Source: DASULK01 sp036381835 (GTDB taxonomy: Bacteria; Actinomycetota; Actinomycetes; Mycobacteriales; Micromonosporaceae). Taken from it: a stretch of 7,521 nt of DNA. The stretch lies in contig DASVCA010000121.1 of assembly GCA_036381835.1 (NCBI GenBank), forward strand, positions 1 through 7,521, in the 5' to 3' direction. Position numbers and translations under genes: made by a program. This document shows, piece by piece, positions 1 to 6,271 of the stretch. Below the pieces are notes generated by a model, which did no database searches, was not told where the DNA came from, and worked only from the letters and a program-made list of their open reading frames with translations. Every line of letters begins with the position of its first letter. Within the stretch, counting starts at the first letter, position 1.

Positions 1-2
1 CC

Positions 3-2126
3 GCGACCTCACGGTTCCGTGCCGGCGAACCGCGCGCGGTCACGATCGGTAACGACGGCGCGCGGGTTGTGTTCCTCCGTTCGGCCGCCCCCGACGACAC
101 CGCCGATGCGCTGTGGGTCTTCGATGTCGCGACCGGCCGCGAGCGGCTGGTCGCGGACCCGGCCCGGCTCAACGCCACGGCAGCCGATCTGCCCGACGCG
201 GAGCGTGCGCTGCGCGAGCGGCTGCGCCTGTCGGCGGGTGGCATCGGCTCCTACGCCACCGACCCGCAGGCACGGTTCGCGACGTTCGCGCTCGGCGGCG
301 CCCTGGTGACCGTGGACCTGACCGACGAGCACGCCGAACCGACCGTACGGGCGGTGGGGCCCGGCGTCGTGGACCCGCGCCCCGATCCCACGGGCCGCCG
401 CATCGCCTACGTCAGCGAGGGGACCCTGCGTGTGCTGGACCTCGCCACCGGCGAGGACGCGCTGTTGGCCGGCGAGGAGAGCAAGGACACCACCTGGGGC
501 CTGGCCGACTTCATCGCGGCCGAGGAGTTCGGCCGGTACCGCGGCTACTGGTGGTCGCCCGACGGGGGTTGCGTGCTCGCCGCCCGGGTGGACAACTCCC
601 GGGTGCAGCGTTGGCACCTGCATGACCCGTCCGACCCCGGCCAGGAGCCGACCACCGTCGCCTACCCGTCCGCCGGTACGGCCAACGCCGAGGTGACCCT
701 GCACCTGCTCGACATCGACGGTGGCTGGGTGGACGTGCACTGGGACCGGGAGACCTACCCCTACCTGGTGTCGGTGGCGTGGGCGGAGACGGGCGGCCCG
801 CTGGTCACGGTGCTCCGCCGGCTCCAGCAGCACGGCCTGGTCCTCTCCGTTGACCCGCGCACGGGCGAGACCCAGGTGCACGCCGAGCTGGCCGACCCGC
901 GCTGGGTGGAGCCCGTCCCGGGCACACCGTCATACCTGCCCGATGGTCGCGTGCTGATCGGGGGCGAGCTGGCCCACGACGGGTTCGATGCCCGCTGCCT
1001 GTTCGCCGACGGCGGGCTGCTCACCCCGGCGGCGCTCTACGTCCGCCGCGTCTGTGGCCGTCTCGGCACCGACGTGCTGATCGAGGCGAGTGAGGGCGAG
1101 CCGGGCGAGCAGCACCTGTTCCGGGTCGGCACGCGCATCGGCGCCCCGGCCGTGGAGTTCAACCGGATCACCACGGACCCGGGATGGCACCTCGGCTTCG
1201 CCGGCGGCGACACGCTCGTCATCGGCGCGAACTCGCTCGACCACGCCGGCACCCGCTGGACCGTCCACTCGGCGAGCTCGCAAGCCGATCATTCAGGCTC
1301 TGCGGGAGGGTCGCTGGTCGGCACGCTCACCTCGTACGCGGCGATCCCGCCCTACGCGCCGCGCCCGCTGTTGGAGCGCGTCACCGACCGGAGCCTGCCG
1401 GCCGGGGTGCTCTACCCACGCAACCACGTGGCGGGACGCAAGCTGCCGGTGCTCGTGCACATCTACGGCGGGCCGGGCCACCAGGAGGTGGTGACGCAAC
1501 GTGCGCGGTGGCTGGAGCGGCAGTGGTTCGCCGACTACGGATTCGCCGTCGTCACTATCGACAACCGTGGCACTCCCGGGGTGGCACCATCGTTCGAGAA
1601 GGTCATCCACCGGCGGATGGCGGACGTGATCCTCACGGACCAGATCGACGCGCTCAAGGCGCTCGGGGACAAGCATCCCGACCTCGACCTGGGTCGGGTC
1701 GCGATCCGCGGCTGGTCGTTCGGCGGGTGGCTGTCGGCACTGGCCGTGCTCCGCCGGCCGGATATCTACAAGGCGGGCATCGCGGGTGCCCCGGTCACCG
1801 ACTGGCTGCTCTACGACACCGCCTACACCGAGCGCTACCTCGGCCTGCCGACCGACGGCAGCGACATCTATGCACATAATTCCTTGATCGAATCGGCGGC
1901 CACCCCGCCGCACCGCCCCGAAGAGGCCCGGCCGCTGCTCGTGGTGCACGGCCTGGCCGACGACAACGTGGTGGCGGCGCACACGCTCCGGCTGTCCGCC
2001 GCCCTGCTGGCCAGCGGCCGCCCGCACTCGGTGATCCCGCTGACGGGCGCCACCCATATGGCCGCGGGCGGCGTCGCCCAGCGGCTCCTGCGGCTCGAGC
2101 TGGACTTCCTGCGCCGCAACGTCTAG
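3..2126 (+). CDS. S9B-family serine peptidase, DPP IV-like (5' end outside window)
   Basis: Likely a dipeptidyl or tripeptidyl peptidase that removes N-terminal peptides after proline. The reading frame is open from base 3 and already looks like family sequence there, so the start lies before the window; the GTG at 69 is internal. 707 residues are visible, so only a short N-terminus should be missing, and signal peptide status cannot be judged. Numbering from base 3: an N-terminal beta-propeller (DPPIV_N type) carries the double-glutamate motif AAEEF (Glu174-Glu175), which in DPP IV binds the substrate amino group. The C-terminal alpha/beta hydrolase domain has IYGGPG (oxyanion Tyr488), GWSFGG (nucleophile Ser572), AYTERYLGLP, HGLADDN (Asp653) and ATHMAAG (His685). 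All catalytic residues are present, so the enzyme is probably active. The exact cleavage preference is inferred from the family. No functional link to the downstream genes is evident. Confidence 0.93.
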   Translation, partial: ATSRFRAGEPRAVTIGNDGARVVFLRSAAPDDTADALWVFDVATGRERLVADPARLNATAADLPDAERALRERLRLSAGGIGSYATDPQARFATFALGGALVTVDLTDEHAEPTVRAVGPGVVDPRPDPTGRRIAYVSEGTLRVLDLATGEDALLAGEESKDTTWGLADFIAAEEFGRYRGYWWSPDGGCVLAARVDNSRVQRWHLHDPSDPGQEPTTVAYPSAGTANAEVTLHLLDIDGGWVDVHWDRETYPYLVSVAWAETGGPLVTVLRRLQQHGLVLSVDPRTGETQVHAELADPRWVEPVPGTPSYLPDGRVLIGGELAHDGFDARCLFADGGLLTPAALYVRRVCGRLGTDVLIEASEGEPGEQHLFRVGTRIGAPAVEFNRITTDPGWHLGFAGGDTLVIGANSLDHAGTRWTVHSASSQADHSGSAGGSLVGTLTSYAAIPPYAPRPLLERVTDRSLPAGVLYPRNHVAGRKLPVLVHIYGGPGHQEVVTQRARWLERQWFADYGFAVVTIDNRGTPGVAPSFEKVIHRRMADVILTDQIDALKALGDKHPDLDLGRVAIRGWSFGGWLSALAVLRRPDIYKAGIAGAPVTDWLLYDTAYTERYLGLPTDGSDIYAHNSLIESAATPPHRPEEARPLLVVHGLADDNVVAAHTLRLSAALLASGRPHSVIPLTGATHMAAGGVAQRLLRLELDFLRRNV

Positions 2127-2177
2127 CGACGGCGCCAGGCCGCCTTGACGTTGCCCGGCATGCGCCCACGGCCGTCG
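2127..2177 (+). terminator. candidate stem-loop directly after the peptidase gene
   Basis: A 7-bp perfect stem (CGACGGC at 2127-2133 with GCCGTCG at 2171-2177) begins on the base after the TAG stop and encloses a 37-base GC-rich loop. There is no T-tract, which is common for actinobacterial terminators. The long loop makes this weak; it may be chance pairing in GC-rich DNA. Confidence 0.25.
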
Positions 2178-2215
2178 TGAGTTCCGCGTCGCAGTTTGCG
2201 CGCCCAGCGTGACGG

Positions 2216-2356
2216 CTGATCCCTCGCATCCGGGTGGCGGCCGGCGCCCTCGTTCTGTTGACGCTGGTCTCGCCCACCGCGGCCGTGCGCGCCCAGCAGA
2301 CCGTGCCGGCGTCGGCCAAGGACTACCGGCTGATCGGCTATGTGGCCGCTGGCTGA
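2216..2356 (+). pseudogene. collapsed copy of the downstream lipoprotein gene (start fused to end)
   Basis: This 47-codon open stretch matches both ends of the intact gene at 2377-3375 and lacks the middle. Its first bases repeat the lipoprotein start exactly (2217-2233 equals 2378-2394), except that the ATG has become CTG. Its last 31 codons, from 2264 to the TGA at 2354-2356, align without gaps to 3283-3375: about 67 of 93 bases and 23 of 30 residues agree, including LVSPT, QQTVPA and LIGY. The simplest reading is a diverged tandem duplicate that lost roughly 850-870 internal bases by an in-frame deletion. No Shine-Dalgarno sequence precedes 2216, and TGA at 2210-2212 closes the frame upstream. 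A GTG at 2234 is the only conventional start. Probably a dead remnant, though the frame is intact. Confidence 0.7.
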
Positions 2357-2394
2357 GGGGCACTACTCTCCGCGCCATGATCCCTCGCATCCGG
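2217..2394 (+). repeat. 17-base direct repeat at the two lipoprotein gene starts
   Basis: The sequence TGATCCCTCGCATCCGG occurs at 2217-2233 and again at 2378-2394. The second copy is codons 1-6 of the intact lipoprotein gene (from the T of its ATG). The first copy opens the remnant. The repeat is a trace of tandem gene duplication rather than a regulatory site. Confidence 0.85.
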
Positions 2395-3375
2395 ATGGCC
2401 GTGGTCGCCCTGAGCGTGCTGGCCCTGGCCGGTCTCGCGGCGGGCTGCGGCGGCAGCAAGAGCCCCGGCGGCACGTCGAGCACCGGCCCTGGACCGGCAA
2501 CCGCCACGGCGAAGACGTCGGCGACCCCGACCGCGACCACCGCCGCGTCCGGTAGCGGACCGCTACCCGGGGGCACGGTCCTGCTGCTCAGCCTGACGGC
2601 CAGCAACAACGGCATCTACGGCCTGCGGGACGGACAGGTCTCGCTCTGGTACGGCGACAACTCCTTCGTCTTCGCCCAGAGCGCGGTGGTCTCCCCGAAG
2701 GGCACCCTGATCGCCTACATCGGCGCCGGTGACGGCGACAACGGACCGCTACTGGTGATCAGCGGCACCGGCAGCTCAACCGCCCTGGGCCCGGACACGC
2801 TCACCAACATCTACCTGCCGATGTGGGCGCCGGATGGCCAGAGCGTGCTCGCCGTCGACGGCGACCGCTGGGTCCGGATCGCCGTCCCGGGGGGCACCGT
2901 GACGCCGATGAGCACACCGAACGGGTACCACGTCTCCCGGTACTCCCCGGACCTCGCATACCTGCTCATGGCCAACGCGTCGGGCTCCTTCGTCGCCCGC
3001 GCCGACGGATCCGGGGCGACCCCGTTGATGGCGCCCGCCGGCAAGAAGTTCCACCGCACGCTGAGCCTGTCGCCCAACGGCTACGACGTGATCGCCGACG
3101 TCGAGGCACCGGACTTCCCCGGGGGCGACCCGGCCCGAGCGCTGACCGCGAACGCCATCGTCGACACGCGTACCGGCGCCGTGCACACCGTGCCCGGGGG
3201 TGGCGACCTGCGCTCGGGGTACTACCTGGCCAACGGCGACGCGATCCTGCGGGTCACCGTCGGCGGCACCGACAAGGTGCTGCTGGTCTCGCCCACCGGT
3301 GCGGTGCTGGCGCAGCAGACCGTCCCGGCGAACGCGGCCGACTATGCCCTCATCGGGTACATCCCGGCGGGCTGA
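2377..3375 (+). CDS. lipoprotein with TolB/WD40-like beta-propeller
   Basis: Predicted 332-residue exported lipoprotein of unknown substrate. The ATG at 2377 is chosen because it gives a proper signal peptide: basic start (MIPRIR), hydrophobic core, then LAGLAAGC with Cys24 as the lipidation site. A GTG at 2209 in the same frame would bury this signal. Residues 25-62 form a Ser/Thr/Pro/Ala/Gly-rich linker that would hold the domain off the membrane. Residues from about 65 to 332 show repeated propeller-blade signatures: VVSPKGTLIAYI (104-115), WAPDGQSVLAV (150-160), YSPDLAYLLMA (189-199) and LSPNGYDVIA (231-240). No catalytic motif is seen, so a binding or scaffold role is more likely than an enzyme. 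The ribosome site is weak (GAGGGG, about 16 bases before ATG). A diverged, collapsed copy of this gene lies immediately upstream, so it belonged to a tandem family here. Function not recognised. Confidence 0.85.
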   Translation: MIPRIRMAVVALSVLALAGLAAGCGGSKSPGGTSSTGPGPATATAKTSATPTATTAASGSGPLPGGTVLLLSLTASNNGIYGLRDGQVSLWYGDNSFVFAQSAVVSPKGTLIAYIGAGDGDNGPLLVISGTGSSTALGPDTLTNIYLPMWAPDGQSVLAVDGDRWVRIAVPGGTVTPMSTPNGYHVSRYSPDLAYLLMANASGSFVARADGSGATPLMAPAGKKFHRTLSLSPNGYDVIADVEAPDFPGGDPARALTANAIVDTRTGAVHTVPGGGDLRSGYYLANGDAILRVTVGGTDKVLLVSPTGAVLAQQTVPANAADYALIGYIPAG

Positions 3376-3387
3376 AACGCCCATACC

Positions 3388-3402
3388 GCCGGCGATGCCG
3401 GC
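3388..3402. terminator. short hairpin between convergent genes
   Basis: GCCGGC at 3388-3393 and again at 3397-3402 form a 6-bp all-GC stem with a 3-base loop. It fills the 26-base gap between the lipoprotein stop (3373-3375) and the araA stop (3402-3404, minus strand). Position and symmetry suit a bidirectional terminator. No T-tract is present, and GCCGGC is self-complementary, so other pairings are possible. Confidence 0.45.
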
Positions 3403-4922
3403 TACAAGCCCCGCGCGAGGCGGAAGTAGGCCTGGTTCCAGCGAAGCTCGTCGACGAACCGGCGCGTGGTGGTCCCGGCGTCGATGACCACGAGCTCGGT
3501 GCCGGTCATCGTGGCGAGGTCGGTGAGCTCCTCGACGCCGACCGCCTGGCTGAGGGCGGTGTGGTGCGGGCCGCCGGCGGTCAGCCACGACTCGGTGGAG
3601 GTCGACCAGTCGGGCGCCGGGCGCCACACCGCCCGCGCCACGGGCAACCGGGGCAGCGGCTGTGCCGGCGGCACGACCTCGACCGTGTTGGCGACCAGGC
3701 GGAACCGTTCGCCGAGGTCGGCAAGCCCGACGACGACCGCCGGGCCGGACGCCGCGTCGAACACCAGCCGGACCGGATCCTCCCGACCGCCGATGGAGAG
3801 CGGGTGGATCTCGCACGACGGGCGTGCCGCGGCGATGCTCGGGCAGACCTCGAGCATGTGCGCCCCCAGGATCAGCTCCTGGCCCGGGACGAGGTGGTAG
3901 GTGTAGTCCTCCATGAACGAGGTGCCGCCGGCGACCCCGGTGGACATGACCTTGAGGGTACGGACGAGTATCGATGTCTTCCAGTCGCCCTCGCCGCCGA
4001 AGCCGTACCCGTCGGCCATCAACCGCTGCACCGCAAGGCCCGGCAACTGGCGCAGGGCGCCCAGGTCCTCGAAGTTCGTGGTGAATGCGCGGAACCCGCC
4101 GGACGTCAGGAAGGCCCGCAGCCCCACCTCGATGCGTGCCGCGTACCGCAGCGACTCGTGCCGGTCCCCGTCCTTGGCGAGGGCACTGTCCACGTTGTAC
4201 TCGTCCGCGTAGACGGCGACCAGCGTGTCCACATCGGACTCCGGCACCGCTTGGACGGCGTCGACGAGATCGTTGATGCCGTAGGTGTTCACCGAGACGC
4301 CGAAGCGCACCTGCGCCTCGACCTTGTCCCCCTCGGTCACCGCGACGTCGCGCATGTTGTCGCCGAACCGGGCCACCCGGAGGCTGCGCAGCTCGGCGTT
4401 CCCCCGCGCCGCCCGCACCCACGCGCCGATGCGTCGGGTCACCCGCGGATCCGTGACGTGGCCGGCCACGGTCTTGCGAACCACCCCCAGCCGGGCCTGG
4501 ATGTAGCCGAACTCCCGGTCACCGTGGGCGGCCTGGTTGAGATTCATGAAGTCCATATCGATCTGCGACCATGGCAGCTCGACATTCGCCTGCGTGTGCA
4601 GATGCAGCAGGGGTTTGCTGAGGGCGTCGAGCCCGGCGATCCACATCTTCGCGGGCGAGAAGGTATGCATCCACGCGATCACGCCGACCACGCCCGGCGC
4701 CGAGTTCGCTGCCCGCAGCATTTCGAGGATGGCGTCCGCACTCGTGAGTACGGGTCGCCAGACAATGCGGGCGTTGATGTCCGCGCTGGCAGCGAGCTGC
4801 TCAGCGATCCGTCGAGACTGCTCCGCCACCTGTTCCAGCGTCTGCGGGCCGTAGAGCCCCTGGCTGCCGGTGAGGAACCACACCTCGACGGTGTCGCCAT
4901 CGGCAGGACCGGTCAGAGTCAT
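3402..4922 (-). CDS. araA: L-arabinose isomerase
   Basis: Converts L-arabinose to L-ribulose in the cytoplasm, the first step of bacterial arabinose catabolism; the family uses a divalent metal, typically Mn2+. The 506-residue product matches the usual length (E. coli about 500). N-terminal family motifs include FLTGSQGLYG (16-25) and WMHTFSPAKMWI (84-95). The active-site region is very well conserved: GYGFGGEGDWKT (Glu311), TSFMEDYTYH (Glu338), GAHMLEVCPS (His355) and GGPHHT (His453/His454). These correspond to E. coli Glu306, Glu333, His350 and His450. The start at 4922 is chosen over an in-frame upstream ATG at 4976 because GAGAGG lies seven bases before it and the family begins close to this point. 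The permease gene lies upstream with a 114-base gap, so the two are probably co-transcribed. Neither araB nor araD is visible nearby. Confidence 0.97.
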   Translation of the reverse strand: MTLTGPADGDTVEVWFLTGSQGLYGPQTLEQVAEQSRRIAEQLAASADINARIVWRPVLTSADAILEMLRAANSAPGVVGVIAWMHTFSPAKMWIAGLDALSKPLLHLHTQANVELPWSQIDMDFMNLNQAAHGDREFGYIQARLGVVRKTVAGHVTDPRVTRRIGAWVRAARGNAELRSLRVARFGDNMRDVAVTEGDKVEAQVRFGVSVNTYGINDLVDAVQAVPESDVDTLVAVYADEYNVDSALAKDGDRHESLRYAARIEVGLRAFLTSGGFRAFTTNFEDLGALRQLPGLAVQRLMADGYGFGGEGDWKTSILVRTLKVMSTGVAGGTSFMEDYTYHLVPGQELILGAHMLEVCPSIAAARPSCEIHPLSIGGREDPVRLVFDAASGPAVVVGLADLGERFRLVANTVEVVPPAQPLPRLPVARAVWRPAPDWSTSTESWLTAGGPHHTALSQAVGVEELTDLATMTGTELVVIDAGTTTRRFVDELRWNQAYFRLARGL

Positions 4923-4929
4923 AGGGTTG

Positions 4930-4935
4930 CCTCTC
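4930..4935 (-). promoter_or_regulatory. ribosome binding site of araA
   Basis: On the minus strand this reads GAGAGG, separated by seven bases (CAACCCT) from the ATG at 4922. It decides the start in favour of 4922. No comparable site was noted for the upstream ATG at 4976. Confidence 0.75.
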
Positions 4936-5036
4936 ACGATGGAATGAGCGTGGCCATGGGCGCGAACGGACGGCACGGGCGCCGGCGTGGCAGTCCGGCA
5001 GCGACCTGCACCGCGCCGGTGAGGTGCGCCGTTCGG

Positions 5037-6029
5037 TCAGCGTCTGCTGCGCACGCCGATGAGCCGCTGCAGAACGATGAAGGCGAACAGCAGAACCCCC
5101 GTGACAATCTTGATCCACCAGGAGCTTAACTGACCGTTCGCGTTGATGAGTGCCGCAATGAAGCCCACCGCCACCACACCGAGCACAGAGCCCAGGATGT
5201 AGCCGTAGCCGCCGGTCAGCACGGTGCCGCCGATCACCACGGCAGCGATGACGTCCAGTTCCAGGCCGACCCCGCGCAGCGGTTCCGCCGAGGTAATATT
5301 GAAGGTGCTGATAATGCCGCCGATCGACGCGCAGAGCCCGCTGACGGCGTAGACGGCCACCTTCGTGCGCGCCACCGGAAGACCCATGAGCAGGGCGGAC
5401 TGCTGGTTGCCACCGATGGCGTAGACCGTACGGCCGAAGCGCGTGTACCCCAGCACCAGTGCACCGACCAGCGCGACCACCAGAGCGATGATCGCGTGCG
5501 GCTTGATCCGGTAACCGTCGAACTTGATCACACCGTCCGCCACCGCGTTCCACCACTTGTTCTTGATCGGGATGGCGTCGAGGCTGATCCAGGAGCAGAC
5601 GCCGCGGGCGAAGAACATTCCGGCGAGCGTGACGATGAACGGCTGGATATTGAAGTAGTGAATGGTCGCGCCCATCGCCGCGCCGAGCAACGGCCCGACA
5701 AGCAGCGCGATGAACAGCACGAGCCACGCCGGCAGCCCGTTGGCGAGCAGCTTGGCGCAGATCATCGCGGTCATGCCCAGGACCGAGCCGACCGACAGGT
5801 CGATGCCGCCGGAGATGATCACGAAGGTCATGCCGACCGCGACCGCCAGCATCGCGGCCCAGCTGATGAAGACCGTGAACAGGACCTGGGCATCCTCGAA
5901 GGCGCGGTAGTTCGCGTTGCCGTACAGGAAGAGCAGCGCCACCAGCGCCGCGGTGGCGATCAGCGGCACGAAGCGACGGGGCACCCGCACCTTCGTGAGG
6001 CGACCGAACGCGTTGTCAACCGTGCTCAT
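5037..6029 (-). CDS. yjfF: ABC sugar transporter permease, YjfF type
   Basis: Integral membrane permease of a ribose/galactose-type (CUT2) sugar ABC importer. 330 residues from the ATG at 6029. About eight to ten hydrophobic segments are seen, for example near 20-37, 51-72, 79-95, 101-121, 178-195, 224-242, 257-272, 276-295 and 305-321. Diagnostic motifs are VGMTFVIISGGIDLSVGSV (65-83), TLAGMFFARGV (134-144), YAIGGNQQSALLMGLPV (203-219) and LSSWWIKI (301-308). These, and the IPI loop near 153-155, resemble E. coli YjfF, the partner of YtfT in the galactofuranose importer, more than RbsC. With araA downstream, L-arabinose is the likelier substrate here (inference). The start at 6029 is preferred over one at 6095, which adds an atypical Arg/Pro-rich leader. 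A YjfF-type permease normally needs a YtfT partner, an ATPase and a binding protein; none is in the window, and an IS110 element lies directly upstream. Confidence 0.92.
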   Translation of the reverse strand: MSTVDNAFGRLTKVRVPRRFVPLIATAALVALLFLYGNANYRAFEDAQVLFTVFISWAAMLAVAVGMTFVIISGGIDLSVGSVLGMTAMICAKLLANGLPAWLVLFIALLVGPLLGAAMGATIHYFNIQPFIVTLAGMFFARGVCSWISLDAIPIKNKWWNAVADGVIKFDGYRIKPHAIIALVVALVGALVLGYTRFGRTVYAIGGNQQSALLMGLPVARTKVAVYAVSGLCASIGGIISTFNITSAEPLRGVGLELDVIAAVVIGGTVLTGGYGYILGSVLGVVAVGFIAALINANGQLSSWWIKIVTGVLLFAFIVLQRLIGVRSRR

Positions 6030-6109
6030 TGGTCCACCATGGTCTCGCTCGAAGCTCCACTTAGGATTCGGGCGCACCGGTAACCGCCGGGCCATCGCCC
6101 CGCTCGCTC

Positions 6110-6255
6110 GACCTGTTGAGGTCCATCATGAGTTCTGCGAGGCCCGGCGGCCCGGGACACCCCGATCGGCCACAGGGCTTTGCACCGTCGAGCGCCGCCC
6201 AATGAGCAACCGACAGTGGTGTCCCGGATCCGCCAGGTGCTTCCCCCTGTTGGCG
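6110..6255 (+). ncRNA. candidate bridge RNA of the IS110 element
   Basis: IS110 recombinases such as IS621 use a bridge RNA encoded in the non-coding end upstream of the recombinase gene, with stem-loops whose internal loops pair with target and donor DNA. The 242-base leader here has matching structure. A 5' hairpin pairs GACCT with AGGTC (6110-6114, 6119-6123; loop GTTG). A central stem-loop has a perfect 10-bp base (6152-6161 with 6218-6227), a 4x4 internal loop, a 4-bp stem (6166-6169 with 6210-6213), a further internal loop and a GGGC/GCCC stem (6175-6178 with 6197-6200). A third hairpin pairs CGCCA with TGGCG (6231-6235, 6251-6255). Location, length (about 146 nt, ends approximate) and internal-loop design fit a bridge RNA. 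Promoter, true ends and guide sequences are not determined. Confidence 0.5.
6152..6227 (+). repeat. 10-bp perfect inverted repeat forming the central stem
   Basis: CCGGGACACC at 6152-6161 is the exact reverse complement of GGTGTCCCGG at 6218-6227. The 56 bases between can pair further inward in two short steps. It is the strongest inverted repeat found in the leader and the main support for a structured RNA. It is not a terminal repeat of the element, because both arms lie inside the leader. Confidence 0.85.
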
Positions 6256-6260
6256 CAGCG

Positions 6261-6266
6261 GAGAGG
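6261..6266 (+). promoter_or_regulatory. ribosome binding site of the transposase
   Basis: GAGAGG, separated by five bases (CAACC) from the ATG at 6272, supports this start. The preceding bases (GCGGA, 6258-6262) could pair with TCCGC at 6229-6233 and partly hide the site. Confidence 0.7.
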
Positions 6267-6271
6267 CAACC

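Noticed and set aside
1869..1892. AT-richer patch with unusual codons inside the peptidase gene
   Set aside because: It encodes the conserved segment just after the TERYLGLP motif, in frame and with family-like residues, so no insertion or foreign segment is implied.
69..2126. GTG at 69 as the start of the peptidase
   Set aside because: The 22 codons before it are in frame and look like normal family sequence, so the gene is better read as entering from outside the window.
2209..2376. N-terminal extension of the lipoprotein from GTG 2209
   Set aside because: It would place 56 residues before the signal peptide, and it covers the collapsed copy in a different frame.
1293..2615. 440-codon minus-strand open frame
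   Set aside because: Antisense to the peptidase catalytic domain and the lipoprotein start; no recognisable motif.
2776..4422. 548-codon minus-strand open frame
   Set aside because: It overlaps araA in another frame and has low-complexity Arg/Gly composition; a shadow frame.
2823..5129. 768-codon plus-strand open frame across the lipoprotein gene and araA
   Set aside because: It runs opposite to the unmistakable araA gene and out of frame with the lipoprotein gene; its product is Arg/Gly/Pro-rich without any family motif. Typical GC-rich shadow frame.
6143..6156. Small hairpin CCCGG-CGGC-CCGGG
   Set aside because: It is possible but uses bases of the longer 10-bp stem (6152-6161 / 6218-6227), which is much stronger.
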